Source: MFD04580-c1 sp963702995 | GTDB lineage: Bacteria; Planctomycetota; Phycisphaerae; Tepidisphaerales; Tepidisphaeraceae | Direction of reading: 5' to 3' | Assembly (NCBI GenBank): GCA_963702995.1 | Contig: OY969783.1 | Coordinates: 3,968,001 to 4,032,000, forward strand | Length of the DNA: 64,000 bases | Shown: one piece after another, positions 1-9,816 of the stretch | Layout of the letters: every line of letters begins with the position of its first letter | How positions within the stretch are numbered: position 1 is the stretch's first letter | Position numbers and translations under genes: made by a program | Notes under the pieces: model-generated | Databases searched by the model: none | What the model was told of the DNA's origin: nothing | Seen by the model: the letters and a program-made list of their open reading frames with translations, nothing else

Positions 1-677
1 CAGATCTCGGCATCGGAGAGCGTGTTCCTTCGAGCTCCGTCGGGGAAGCTCTCGATGCTTGCGCATCAGGGGAGCGCTATCCCCAAATCGGCCGGCGGCG
101 GGACGTTTGACTACGCGTTCGGGCCGTCGGTGAACTCAAAGGGGCAAGTGATCTTCATGGGCGCCATTCGCCAGAAGCCCGCGTTGGCGAAACCGAGCGA
201 CGACCCGTTCGGGTTGTTCGTCAGCGTCAACGGCGTCACCCACGCCGTCGCGCGACCCGGCATGGCGATGCCCGGCGGGGGAACGTTCGCGACCGGCGGG
301 TTCTACATCTCCAACTGGGGGATCGCCGATCGCGGCCAAATCGCGTTCAACGCGAAACTGACGAACGGCGATCAGGGCGTCTATGTCTGGCAGAACGGCA
401 AGCTCTCGCTGGTCGCCAAGACCGGGACTGTGATCCCGTTCGTCGGCACGATTTCCACGCTCGACCTGGGGGCCGGCCGCGCGCAAGCGCCGGCGTGGCG
501 ATCAACGACGCGGGACAGGTGGTCTTTGGGGCGGCATTAAAGGAAGGGGGCGGCGTCCTGCTCAAGGCGACGCCGCTCGCAACCGCGCTTGTTGATCCGA
601 CGCCGGCCGCCGTGCCGTCAACCCCGATCGAGCTGCTAACCCAACACCGCAAAGACCTGGACGATCTGTTCTCGTAA
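1..677 (+). CDS. C-terminal part of a secreted NxxGxxxF-repeat protein, frame-broken
   Basis: The reading frame is already open at base 1, so the gene begins upstream of the window. The visible part carries the motif NxxGxxxF three times: NSKGQVIF (133-156), ADRGQIAF (325-348) and NDAGQVVF (504-527). This is the signature of the choice-of-anchor tandem-repeat NxxGxxxF family, exported proteins of unknown function in planctomycetes and other environmental bacteria. The first two repeats lie in the frame of base 1, which would run to a stop at 540. The third lies in another frame that stops at 677, so there is a frame break between about 465 and 500, in a GGCCGGCCGCGCGC-rich stretch. The protein would end in LTQHRKDLDDLFS with no membrane anchor in view. 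Function unknown; family assignment fairly confident. Confidence 0.6.
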
Positions 678-706
678 CGAAGGCCGACTGCGGACTTGAC
701 GGGGCA

Positions 707-742
707 GATGGGCTTCGCCGACCAGGATCGGCGAAGCCCATC
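707..742. terminator. Hairpin between convergent genes
   Basis: A perfect 15-bp stem (707-721 pairs with 728-742) closes a 6-base loop. It lies between the end of the repeat protein (677) and the true end of the helicase gene (783). The two genes converge, so it could stop transcription from both sides. There is no clear T-run, so use as a terminator is inferred. Confidence 0.6.
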
Positions 743-782
743 CGCATTTGAGGATGGGGCACCCGACGGGGCCATCGCGCGA

Positions 783-3340
783 TTAACCGACAACTTCCAG
801 TTTCGCCGGCGGGACAATCAGGACCTTCTGGCCGCCTCGTGCGAAGTCAACCACCGCACGAACGCCCTGGCCCGCGGTTGATACATCTCGCACGTGCCCC
901 ACGCCAAACATCGGGTGGCGGACGCGCTGGCCAGGCGCAGGCGCCCGAGCTCCGAGCTCGTCTCGGCACGGGCGGTGAGCCGCTGGTCCCAGCGGCTGTC
1001 GATCGTGGCGATGTCCGTCCGGTCAATGACTTTCAGGTTCTCCGGCGGGAGTTCTTTCAAGAACGGGCTGGTCACGGTCCGCTCCCGCAGGCCGCGGACG
1101 GTGCGATAGCCCGCCTTGGTCAGGATCAACACCTTTTCCGCCCGGGTGATGCCAACGAAGCAGAGCCGCCGCTCTTCCTCCAGTTCGACCACGCTGGCGG
1201 CCGCCCGGCTGTGCGGCAGGATCCCCTCTTCCAGCCCGATCATCGCGACAACCGGGAACTCCAGGCCCTTGGCGGCGTGGAGCGTCATCAACGTCACCGC
1301 GCCGCCGTGGCCTTTCATATGGTCGGCGTCACTGACGAGCGAAACCGCGGCCAGATAGTCGGCCAGGCTGCCGTCGGGGTTGGCCCGGTCATATTCGGCG
1401 GCCGCACTGATTAACTCGTTGACGTTGTCCGTCGCCTTCTCGCCCTCTTCCTTGCCGGCGTCGGCCTTGCGCAGGGCGTCGGTCAAGCCGCTCTTTCGGA
1501 GGACATCCTCCATGATGGCGCGGACGTGACCCTTGGCTGGAGGTGGGGCGGCCGCTTCGTTAGCGGGGAGGGTCGTGACGGTCGATGGTTCGGCCGGCGG
1601 TTCGTTGGTTGGGGCGTCCGCCGTGGGATGATCGATCAGGGCAGCCGCCGCGGATGACGGCGACAGGCCCGCGGCGGCCGCGGAATCACTCGTGAATAGA
1701 TCGTTTTGCGGCTGGGCCCGATTCTTTCGTCGAGCGGGCTTAGCCGGCTCGGCGGCCGCAGCAGCCTCGGGCGCAGGCGTTTCGGCGATGGATGACTGCG
1801 GTTGAGATGTTTCGTCAGGGAGGACGGCATCGGCCGCCGCATTGGGTTGGGGCGGCCCGCCGGCGGGCATGATGCCGGGGAATGTCCGCCAGCGCTCGAC
1901 CATCTGGACGAAGTTTCGGGCGGCCGCCACCGCGCGCGTGGAGACGCCGGGGATCTCGGCCGCCCGCGTCATCGCCTGGAAGAGCGACATCCCGCGCCCG
2001 ACGGCATGAACCGTCATCTGCTTGATGCTGCTGTCCCCCAGCCCGCGCGTCGGCACGTTGACGATGCGCGTGAGGCTGACCTCGTCGCTGGGGTTGGCGA
2101 CGACGCGCAGATAGGCGAGCACGTCCTTGATTTCTTTGCGGTTGTAAAACTCGGTGCCGCGCGCGATCTGGTACGGCACCTTGTTCTTGAACAGCGCCTC
2201 TTCCATGACGCGCGACAGGCTGTTCATGCGGTAGAAGATCGCCATCTCGCTCCACGCGACCTTCTGTTTCTCGTTCAGTTCCTTCAGGCGGCTCATGACG
2301 ATGGCCGCCTCGTCGTGCTCGTCCTGGCAGTGGTAAACCTCGGCCGCGTCGCCCTGCGGGTTCTCCGTCCAGAGGGATTTTTTCTTGCGCTGAAGGTTGT
2401 TGGCGATGAGCTTCGAGGCGATCGCCAGGACGGTCTTGGTGGAGCGGTAATTCTGCTCGAGCCGCACCACGACGGCGTCGGGGTAGTCGCGCTCGAACTC
2501 CAGGATGTTCTTGATGTCGGCCCCGCGCCACGCGTAGATCGACTGGTCCGGGTCGCCGACGACGCAGATGTTCCGGTGCCCCTGCGCCATCGCATGGGCG
2601 ATGATGTACTGGGCGTGGTTGGTGTCCTGATACTCGTCGATCAGGATGTACTGGAAACGTTCCTGCAACTCGGCGAGCACGTCGGGGAAATCGCGGAACG
2701 CCTGGGCCGTACGGATCAGCAGGTCGTCGAAATCGAGCGCGTTGTTCTGCGCCAGCAGCGCCTGATACTTACCGTACGCCCGGGCGACGTTCTTTTGATA
2801 AAAGTCCTTCGCGTTGCTGGCGTATTGCTCGGGGCCGACGAGCTGGTTCTTCGCGTTGCTGATCGTGCCGTGGACGGTCGAGGGGGAAAAGTTGGTCGTC
2901 GAGAGGTCGAGAATCTTGATCGCCTCTTTGATCAGCTTGGTCTGATCGGAGGAATCGAAAATGCTGAAGTTGAGCGGCAGCCCCACGCGGGTGGAGTAGT
3001 GCCGCAGGATTCGCAGGCACAGGGAGTGGAAGGTGCAGACCGTCGGCCACGGCTGATCGAGGCGGCCGAAGTCGTACAGCTTGCGGTCGGCGACGGAGGC
3101 GATGCGCGCCTTCATCTCGCCGGCCGCCTTGTTGGTAAAGGTGATGGCGAGGATCGATCGCGGCTCGATCCCCAGTGCGACGAGGTAAGCCACGCGCCGG
3201 GTGATGACGCGCGTCTTGCCGCTGCCCGCCCCCGCGACGATCAGCAGCGGCCCATCAACGTGCGTCACCGCTTCGCGCTGAGGATCGGTCAGGTCCGCTA
3301 GAAGCAGGTCGAGCTTGGACGGGCTGCGGGGGTCTGGCAC
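783..3340 (-). CDS. uvrD: ATP-dependent DNA helicase UvrD/PcrA, with a C-terminal frame break
   Basis: Superfamily 1A 3'-5' helicase of DNA repair and replication-fork maintenance. Visible motifs: Walker A GAGSGKT (residues 37-43), ITFTNKAAGEMK (66-77), Walker B DEYQDT (235-240), GDPDQSIYAWRGAD (262-275), LEQNYRST (294-301), TLHAAKGLEFPVV (686-698) and VGITRAEKVLILT (729-741). Residues about 491-602 are an Ala/Pro-rich low-complexity insertion in the region of domain 2B, absent from standard PcrA. As read, the frame stops at 818 with a nonsense tail. In the neighbouring frame the DNA encodes RVRHPMFGVGHV followed by VLIVPPAKLEVVG and a stop at 783. That is the Tudor-like C-terminal domain PcrA/UvrD should have. 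A single indel near 915-945 is therefore likely, and the intact product would be about 852 residues. Confidence 0.93.
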
Positions 3341-3449
3341 TGGCGGTGGGCTCCGGAGGTAAAAGATCGACGTTCGGTGTGCGAGTTATACCAAGGGAGC
3401 GGCGGGATCAAACCGAGGCTCCCGCGCGACTCAGAAATGTGGAACTCCC

Positions 3450-3585
3450 AAGCACGAAGAAACAGTCGAAGGAACGACAAAGAGGAAACAAAGGAAGCGA
3501 ATGCCAGCGATCGGCGCCGGTCCCGCTTTTGGGTCTGATTCCAGCTTGCTTGAGATTTCGTGCTTCGGATTTTCCGCTTCATCAG
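3450..3585. repeat. Degenerate palindromic intergenic repeat (ATCCGAAGCAC family)
   Basis: Nine-base arms AAGCACGAA (3450-3458) and TTCGTGCTT (3557-3565), the latter followed by CGGATTTTC, match the outer arms of the 151-bp tandem repeat at 7114-7717. The centre has diverged. It looks like a decayed single copy of the same family. Confidence 0.5.
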
Positions 3586-3614
3586 GCGTTCCCCCCGAAT
3601 CTCGATACGCAAAC

Positions 3615-3639
3615 GGGGCGGGCTCATGGAGCCCGCCCC
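3615..3639 (-). terminator. Strong GC hairpin downstream of the DUF488 gene
   Basis: An 11-bp perfect stem (3615-3625 with 3629-3639) has a 3-base loop and lies 41 bases beyond the stop of the minus-strand DUF488 gene. There is no U-tract, which is common in GC-rich genomes. Confidence 0.6.
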
Positions 3640-3680
3640 GGACGGGAGGATCGTGACAAGGTCCGGCCGAGCAGGCGTTT

Positions 3681-4052
3681 CTAGCCTTGGGCCGACCAGG
3701 CCCCCAGCTCGCTGAGATACTCGTACAGCGCCGTCGCCGCGTTGTGGGTCGAGTCTTCACCGGCGTGGAGCAGCGTGAAGTTCTCGGCGGCCGACGCCTT
3801 CGCCAACTGCAGGAGGGCCGCCCGGTAGGGGCTCGACACAAGCGACTCGTGGTACTTCCCGCGGTAATACTCATACCCGTCGGGGTGCGCTTCGAACCAT
3901 GCGGCGAGGTCGGCCGAAGGGCCAAGATGCGTCAGCACGTGATCGACGCTGCACCACTCGCGCAGGTCTTTGGTCAATCCGACGGCCTCTACCCAGAGGC
4001 GCTGGCCGTCTTCCTTCTCCTGCGCCTCCATCAGGTGTTTCACCTTGATCAT
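3681..4052 (-). CDS. DUF488 family protein (YeaO-like)
   Basis: A 123-residue cytosolic protein. It starts MIKVKHLMEAQEKEDGQRLWV and continues with the pattern W-V-E-A-V-G-L-TKDLREW...HLGPSADLAAWFEAHPDGYEYYRGKY, which follows the YeaO branch of DUF488 (usual length 115-125). The biochemical role of the family is not established. The start is supported by AAGGAA about 8 bases upstream of the ATG. The canonical VDRLWPRG motif near the N-terminus is altered to VEAVGLTKD, so this is a divergent member. It stands alone between the helicase and the RNA-binding protein, with a hairpin terminator downstream. A second protein of the DUF488 clan, of a different branch, lies at 25323-25730. Confidence 0.75.
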   Translation of the reverse strand: MIKVKHLMEAQEKEDGQRLWVEAVGLTKDLREWCSVDHVLTHLGPSADLAAWFEAHPDGYEYYRGKYHESLVSSPYRAALLQLAKASAAENFTLLHAGEDSTHNAATALYEYLSELGAWSAQG

Positions 4053-4644
4053 GGTGTGGTTCCTTGGTGCGGCGCCCGCTCCGCAAGGCCGGCTCGGCCG
4101 GTGTTACTGACCTTGCGAATCGGTCACCGATCTATAATAGGACGACGAAAAGATCGTGAAGTTTGGTGACAAAGGCCGGTTATAAAAAGACCTTTAACCG
4201 CTACCCGGGCGCTTCAGTTTGGTACGTTGACCGGACGGCGGCAAAGGCTGCGGTAGAGTCCGTCTTAGACAGTGGCACGGGCATCGCTTCCTCGTCTGGC
4301 GGCTCGGCAAACCCAACCGATAAAACGCCAGTGCCGGGACCCCGACGGAGCGTAAGCCAAGCTACGGGATCAAGACGGATGTGGCCCAACGAAATTTACG
4401 CTTGCAACGGACTTGAAACTCGATATACACGAGCCTAGGTGGCGGGTATTTTGTGGATCGGTCTTAGGAAAGTGCCCAGTGTTTGCTCATTCCTCCGCCT
4501 GTTTCGCTTGTTGGGGGCGCACCTCCCCGGCTGCCGTCTCCGACCCTCCCCGCATCGGTTGGTTTCTCAACCTCTTTCGCTCTGGCCCAGAAAGAACCGT
4601 CCTCTCAAACGGGCCCTGTCATACCCATTCAAGGAGAACCATCA
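4053..4644. other. Intergenic region upstream of the RRM gene; no convincing gene
   Basis: This 592-bp divergent spacer holds the promoters of the DUF488 gene (minus) and the RRM gene (plus). About 4268-4345 reads on the minus strand as a short open frame (VGFAEPPDEEAMPVP...). It resembles the repeat-derived hypothetical peptides common in planctomycete genomes, but I could not find a second copy here. Short open frames in the region lack ribosome-binding sites and are not called as genes. Confidence 0.35.
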
Positions 4645-5085
4645 ATGGGTAAGAAGCTATACGTCGGTAATCTGAGCTACCAAGTGGACAGCTCGGAACT
4701 GGAGCAGTTGTTCGGCCAGCACGGGCAAGTCCTTTCCGCCCAGATCATCAACGACCGGGAGACGGGGCGCAGCAAGGGATTTGGCTTCGTCGAAATGGCG
4801 AACGATGGCGAAGCGGATGCTGCGATCGAAGCGCTCAATGGCCAACAGCACAATGGCCGGGCCCTGACGGTCAACGAAGCCCGGCCGCGTGAAGATCGCG
4901 GCGGCGGAGGCGGCGGCGGTGGCCGCGGTGGGTACGGCGGAGGCAGTGGCGGCGGCGGAGGCAGTGGTGGCGGCCGCGGTGGGTACGGCGGCGGTGGCGG
5001 GGGCGGCAGCCGCGGCGGCTATGGCGGCGGCGGCGGCCGCGGCGGCGACCGTGGCGGCGGCGGTGGCGGCCGGGATCGCTACTAA
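4645..5085 (+). CDS. Glycine-rich RNA-binding protein with one RRM domain
   Basis: A 146-residue cytosolic RNA-binding protein. The RRM spans about residues 3-80, with RNP2 LYVGNL (5-10) and RNP1 KGFGFVEM near residue 46. The tail from about residue 85 is almost entirely Gly with Arg, Tyr, Ser and Asp, RGG-box-like, ending GGRDRY. Bacterial proteins of this type (cyanobacterial Rbp, planctomycete homologues) bind single-stranded RNA and are often cold-inducible; that role is inferred here. The start is ATG at 4645, with AAGGAG at 4631-4636. An in-frame upstream extension lacks RRM-family similarity and was rejected. The GGC-rich tail is a low-complexity tract likely to vary in length. A good intrinsic terminator follows. 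Confidence 0.9.
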   Translation: MGKKLYVGNLSYQVDSSELEQLFGQHGQVLSAQIINDRETGRSKGFGFVEMANDGEADAAIEALNGQQHNGRALTVNEARPREDRGGGGGGGGRGGYGGGSGGGGGSGGGRGGYGGGGGGGSRGGYGGGGGRGGDRGGGGGGRDRY

Positions 5086-5121
5086 GCGAAGCGGCCACCA
5101 CGACGCACTCTCAAACCAACG

Positions 5122-5153
5122 AAAGGGCCTCCGCATCGAGCGGGGGCTCTTTT
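5122..5153 (+). terminator. Intrinsic terminator of the RRM gene
   Basis: A 13-base stem (5122-5134 with 5140-5152, containing two G-T pairs) and a 5-base loop are followed by a short T-run. It lies 36 bases after the stop codon. This is the clearest rho-independent terminator in the window. Confidence 0.8.
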
Positions 5154-5379
5154 CATCTGGCGAAGGCACACCCGCCTTCCCGCGCGAACGGGCACTGACG
5201 ACAGACGGGGCGCGGTGTCTCCCTCCGCCTGGGACGATGGGCGCAGCGTCGCAGAGCGGAGCAATTGGGCGACGAAGGCGGATCAGCGCCGGCCGGGGGG
5301 CCGCCATCCGGAAGGAGGAGTGTCCCTCTTCTCTTTCCCTCTTGGCGTTTCTGTCCTGACGTTCCGTCTTGGCGATCTT

Positions 5380-5433
5380 GGCGTCTTGGCGTTCACTTTG
5401 CCTGGCCCAAAGAGAAGTGAACGCCAAGACGCC
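5380..5433. repeat. 19-bp perfect inverted repeat in the 5154-5698 spacer
   Basis: Arms GGCGTCTTGGCGTTCACTT (5380-5398) and its exact reverse complement (5415-5433) are separated by 16 bases. They are embedded in short repeats of CTTGGCG / CGCCAAG. The surrounding 545 bp between the RRM gene and the MFS gene contains no convincing gene. The element may be another dispersed palindromic family or a terminator remnant. Confidence 0.6.
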
Positions 5434-5698
5434 GAGAGAAGAACGCCAGGAAGGCGAAGAGGCGACAAGGAGACGTTGGCTCGGGGCCAGAGCCTCAAGC
5501 GGATCGCTGACCGGGGAAGAAGGTGTCTCCCAGGACGCGCGCGGATCGCTTCCGGGCCGCGCAGGCGGATCGCCAAAAAGGCCGCCACACCGCGGCGCGA
5601 CTGATGCGCCGCGATAACCTTCAATCTTGAAGCCGCTTCGGGTACGTTGTGCCCGCCTCTCAAGCCGTCATCATTTCGCCAAGGCATCGGAGATCCGC

Positions 5699-7090
5699 AT
5701 GAGTCAAACGGTCATCGAACCGGCTTCGCTTACCCCGGCGGCCGGTCATACCCCCGGCTCCGTCCGGACCAAGCTGTTCATCATGATGGTCCTCGAACTG
5801 GCCGTTTGGGGCGCCTGGTTCGAAATGGTCTTTGGCTACCTCGGCTCCAGCGGCATCGGCTTCAGCCCGATGAAACAAAGCTGGATCCTCGCCCTGTTCC
5901 CCCTCTCGGCCATCGTGGGGATGTTCTTCAGCAACCAGTTCGCCGACCGGAACTTCGCGGCCGAGCGGTTCCTGTCCGTCAGCCACCTGATCGGCGGGCT
6001 GGCGATGATCGGCCTCTCCTTCATACAAGCCCCGGCGGGGACGCACGTCGGCCCTGACGGCATCAACCCCGCCGCGCCGTTCCTGCCCTTCTTCGCGTTG
6101 ATGGCGATCCACTGCTTCTTCTATGTCCCCACGCTGTCGATCGCGAACAGCGTCGCCTTCGCCTCAATGAAAGACGCCCAGCAGGAGTTCGGGATCGTGC
6201 GGATGGGCGGCACCGTAGGTTGGGTGCTGGCGGCGACGCCGTTCGTCTTCCTTCTGGCTGACTGGGGGCGTATCGCACCCATGCACGACGTCGGCCCGGT
6301 CGCCTGGATCGGCCAGGTGTTCGGAACGTCACTCACAGGCGAGCCCCTCGTCCGGGCGACCACCTGGACCTTCCTTGTGTCGGGGATCCTGTCCTTGGCG
6401 CTGTCGGCCTTCAGCCTCACCCTGCCGCACACGCCGCCCAAGCCGATGGCCCCGGGCGAGAGCCGCTTTGCGTGGCTCGTTTCATTCAAGCTGCTCGCGT
6501 CGCCGTTCGTCCTGCTGCTTTGGGTCGTGACGTTCATCGACGCGGCGCTTCTACAGATGTACTTCTCGTGGACCGGCCGCTTTCTGGGGACGATCGGCAT
6601 CCCGGCGAACTTTGTCGCCCTGACGATGAAGCTGGGCCAGGTCGCCGAGATCGTGACGATGATCGTGCTGGGGATGGTGCTGAAACGGCTCGGCTGGAAG
6701 TGGACGATGGTGCTGGGGATCCTGGGGCACACGGTGCGGTTCACCGTCTTCGCCCTGGCGCCGGCGAAGGTGCCGGTCGTCGCGAGCATCCTGCTGCACG
6801 GCGTCTGCTATGCCTTCTTCTTCGCCACGGTCTACATCTTCGTGGACGGGGTCTTCCCCAAGGACATCCGCTCCAGCGCCCAGGGGCTGTTCAACGTGAT
6901 GATCCTGGGCATGGGCCCGCTCGCCGTGAACCTCACGGCGCCCTGGCTCTTCGACAAGGTCTTCACCCAGGCCGGCGTCACCCACTACCGGAGCATGTTC
7001 CTCGTCGCCAGCGGCATCTCGCTCGTTGCGGCGATCCTCCTGGCGCTCGCGTTTCATCCGCCGGAAAGGCTTGACGCGGAAGCTGCGTGA
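5699..7090 (+). CDS. MFS transporter, nucleoside:H+ symporter type
   Basis: A 463-residue inner-membrane protein with about 12 hydrophobic segments. The line from RTKLFIMMVLELAVWGAWF near residue 23, the loop containing QEFGIVRMGGTVGWVL, and PKDIRSSAQGLFN in the second half are characteristic of the nucleoside permease (NupG/XapB-like) branch of the major facilitator superfamily. Homologues are common in planctomycetes and are often annotated only as MFS or nucleoside permease. The substrate is therefore inferred. The start chosen is ATG 5699 (MSQTVIEPAS). An in-frame upstream extension from 5627 is arginine-rich and atypical. No partner metabolic gene is adjacent. The gene is followed directly by the tandem palindromic array. 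Confidence 0.85.
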   Translation: MSQTVIEPASLTPAAGHTPGSVRTKLFIMMVLELAVWGAWFEMVFGYLGSSGIGFSPMKQSWILALFPLSAIVGMFFSNQFADRNFAAERFLSVSHLIGGLAMIGLSFIQAPAGTHVGPDGINPAAPFLPFFALMAIHCFFYVPTLSIANSVAFASMKDAQQEFGIVRMGGTVGWVLAATPFVFLLADWGRIAPMHDVGPVAWIGQVFGTSLTGEPLVRATTWTFLVSGILSLALSAFSLTLPHTPPKPMAPGESRFAWLVSFKLLASPFVLLLWVVTFIDAALLQMYFSWTGRFLGTIGIPANFVALTMKLGQVAEIVTMIVLGMVLKRLGWKWTMVLGILGHTVRFTVFALAPAKVPVVASILLHGVCYAFFFATVYIFVDGVFPKDIRSSAQGLFNVMILGMGPLAVNLTAPWLFDKVFTQAGVTHYRSMFLVASGISLVAAILLALAFHPPERLDAEAA

Positions 7091-7113
7091 AGCGGACATC
7101 CAAAACCTGTAGC

Positions 7114-7717
7114 TGGAAATCCGAAGCACAAAATCCGAAATCCGAAGGAAGCTCCAAAAAGAGAAGGAAGAAATCGAACCAATCGCTTGGGCTCGGTTTC
7201 TTCCTTTTTCCGCTTGGTAGTTCCTTCGGATTTCGTGCTTCGGATTTTCTTTTTACCTCATCGATGGAAATCCGAAGCACAAAATCCGAAACCCGAAGGA
7301 AGCTCCAAAAAGAGAAGGAAGAAATCGAACCAATCGCTTGGGCTCGGTTTCTTCCTTTTTCCGCTTGGTAGTTCCTTCGGATTTCGTGCTTCGGATTTTC
7401 GTTTTACCTCATTGATGGAAATCCGAAGCACAAAATCCGAAATCCGAAGGAAGCTCCAAACAGAGAAGGAAGAAATCGAACCAATCGCTTGGGCTCGGTT
7501 TCTTCCTTTCTCCGCTTGGTGGTTCCTTCGGATTTCGTGCTTCGGATTTTCGTTTTACCTCATTGATGGAAATCCGAAGTACAAAATCCGAAATCCGAAG
7601 GAAGCTCCAAACAGAGAAGGAAGAAATCGAACCAATCGCTTGGGCTCGGTTTCTTCCTTTCTCCTTTTGGTAGTTCCTTCGGATTTCGTGCTTCGGATTT
7701 TCTGCTTCCTCTCGCCC
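7114..7717. repeat. Four tandem copies of a 151-bp palindromic repeat
   Basis: Units begin at 7114, 7265, 7416 and 7567, an exact 151-bp period. Each unit opens with ATCCGAAGCACAAAATCCGA, closes with TCGGATTTCGTGCTTCGGAT, and has inner arms GAGAAGGAAGAAA / TTTCTTCCTTT, so one unit can fold into a single long hairpin. Copies differ by only a few bases, which suggests recent amplification. A decayed tail with two short repeats of CTTTCGTGCnTCGGATTTTCT runs on to about 7775. The array fills the gap between the converging MFS and beta-helix genes. Long open frames through it are repeat artefacts. Confidence 0.95.
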
Positions 7718-7778
7718 TTTCGTGCATCGGATTTTCTGCTTCCTCTCGCCCTTTCGTGCTTCGGATTTTCTTCTTACC

Positions 7779-9567
7779 TCATCGATGATGTTTCGGCTTC
7801 TTGAGCGTCTTCCCCACGATCGGGTCGGAGAAGCCTGACGAGGAGCTGTCGGCCAGGATGCTGAAGACGCGGAACTTGTATCTCTTGTTCGAGTGCAGCC
7901 CCGTGGCGGCGAACAGGCCGCTGGCGCCGGAGGGGCCGGCGGTGACCGTTCCAACCACCTTAATCGTGACCCACCGGCTGGACACCCGCTGCTGAATCAC
8001 GAAGCCGGCGACGTTCGCTTCGTTGTCCACCCAAGTCAGGTCGATCTCCGACGACGAGACGCCGGTCGCCACGAGGTGGGTCGGGAAGGCCAGGACAGGC
8101 GGCGTGGTCCCCGTGGGCGTCGGCGTGGGCGTGGGCGTCGGAAGGGGCGAGGGGTGGATGCCGATCGAGAATTCGTGTGCGCCGATGTCGGGCGCGGCCC
8201 TGCGGGCGGGCAACGTCGTAATAGTCGTTCCCCACGCCCGGCACGAGCACACCCTTGTCGATATTTGGCGACTGGGAGAGCAGCTCATACCCCGCCGGGT
8301 CGAAGGTCCCTCCCTTGGCGATGAGGGGGTCGAAGTCGATATCGCCCGGGCCGGCGGCCACGCCCGCGCCGCCATGCACGACGTTCACGCCGTTGCCGTT
8401 GAACCAGTTGTTGTGCTGAAAGTCGAACCCCGTCAGCGTGAGCGCCCGGCGGCCGCTGGGGGCGAAGACCGCCTGGGCGCCGGACGGCTCATCGAACATA
8501 TTGTTGATGACCAGGTTGTTGTTGTGGAAGATCGACGTATCCACCCAGAAGTTCGCGCCCGGCCCGACCGCGCCGTAGAAATCGTTATTGGTGATGATGA
8601 AGTTCGTCAGCCCGTGCCCCCACAGGAAATCCGGGCTGGGGTTGTAGTAGCGGAAATTGGACGCGCCATTGGCGACGATGTTGTTCCGGAGCGTCACCCC
8701 GCTCATGGGGTTTGCGTTAGGCAGGTTGCTTTCGTCCAGGCGGATGGAATCGGCCGGCCCGTTGACGTAGTAGGCCGTCAATTGGGTGTTATTGATAAAA
8801 TTGCGCTCGAGGATGGTGTTGCTCGTATTGTCCAGAACGAGCTCGGCGACGGCGTTGTCGGAGATGAGGTTGGTATCGACCCCGGAATTGTTCACCAGGA
8901 GCAGCTTCAGGCCCGGCCCGTCGTTCTCGTGGATGTGGTTGTTGGTGACGTGCGAGCCGCTGACGCCGTCGAGCAGAACGGCCGCGTCGCGCTGAAGCGG
9001 GAGCGACTGGGCGAAGTCGGTGTCGTTGTGGAAGATTTCGTTCGTCTTGATCGTCACGTCCTGCGCGCTCGTCAGCGAGGAGCCGTCGCCGACCACGATC
9101 GCCTGGGCGCGGGAATCGTGGATCGAGTTGTTGATGATCGTAATGCTCTGGCCAGACGGGACGTCCATCGCCGCGCCCTGGCTGTTCATCACCTCAAAGT
9201 TCTGGACGACAAGGTATTGCCCGCTGATTCGCAACGTCGGCTGACCGAACGGGATCGCCGAGCCGTCGATCACGGCCCGCTCATTGTTGTAAGAGCCAAA
9301 GAGGATCGGGGCGGCCGCCGTCCCGGCGCCGGTGAGGTCGATGGTCGTTGACGGAGAATAGGTTCCCGCTCGCGCGTAGACGACATCGCCCGGCTGCGCG
9401 AGGGTCAGCGCGGCGGTGAACGTCGCCAGCGGCCGCTCGATCGAGCCCGGGTTGCTGTCCGCGCCACTGGGGGCGACAAACCACGCGGACAAGTATGCCC
9501 GGCGTTCAAGCGGCTCGGCCCGGGCGGCCGACGCCAGCGGCCGCGAAGATCGCAGCGACAACTTCAT
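7779..9567 (-). CDS. Secreted right-handed beta-helix protein, LEPR-XLL N-terminus and FN3-like C-terminus, frame-broken
   Basis: An exported protein of about 596 residues. The start is ATG 9567 (MKLSLRSSRPLAS), with GGAGG upstream. Near residue 20 is EPLERRAYLSAW, a LEPR-XLL-type motif found at the N-terminus of planctomycete surface proteins. WFVAPSGADSNPG and PLATFTAALTLAQPGDVVY open a parallel beta-helix (PbH1 repeats; NNxIH-type turns) like those of polysaccharide lyases and other carbohydrate-active enzymes. After PDIGAHEF comes a Pro-Thr linker (PTPTPTPTPT) and an FN3-like domain with SEIDLTWVDNEANVAGFVIQ. The beta-helix and the PDIGAHEF/FN3 part are in different frames, with a break near 8195-8215. 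Catalytic activity cannot be read from sequence. A paralogue-like protein is at 48142-50404. Confidence 0.8.
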
Positions 9568-9816
9568 GGGGATCCTCCGCGACCAACTTAGCAATTCGCT
9601 AACGCCCTGCCGCACGAAACCGGCCCCGCCGCACGAAACCGGCCCGCCGCACTCGGCCTCACCGCGAAACAAAAAGGGAGAAAAACGGCCGTCGCGCGAA
9701 GCCGCGCCAGCTTACCCGGACTCGCCGGAGCGACGAAAGGCCTCGTCTGAAGCTGCATTGGGGGGTTACAGTCTCGTCACGCGCCGCTGGAGCGCGGCCA
9801 TCTGCAATGGCAATAG

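Noticed and set aside
1802..3301. 499-residue open frame on the plus strand
   Set aside because: It is antisense to the UvrD helicase, has no ribosome-binding site or family signal, and is composed of GC-skew residues (R, D, V, G).
4163..4438. 91-residue open frame upstream of the RRM gene
   Set aside because: No ribosome-binding site, no recognisable domain, and it overlaps a likely repeat remnant.
7187..7804. Open frames of up to 205 residues through the 151-bp array
   Set aside because: The peptides are periodic translations of the palindromic repeat; there is no start context.
8023..9351. 442-residue open frame on the plus strand
   Set aside because: Antisense to the beta-helix gene; no domain signal. 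The minus-strand frame has LEPR-XLL, beta-helix and FN3-like features.
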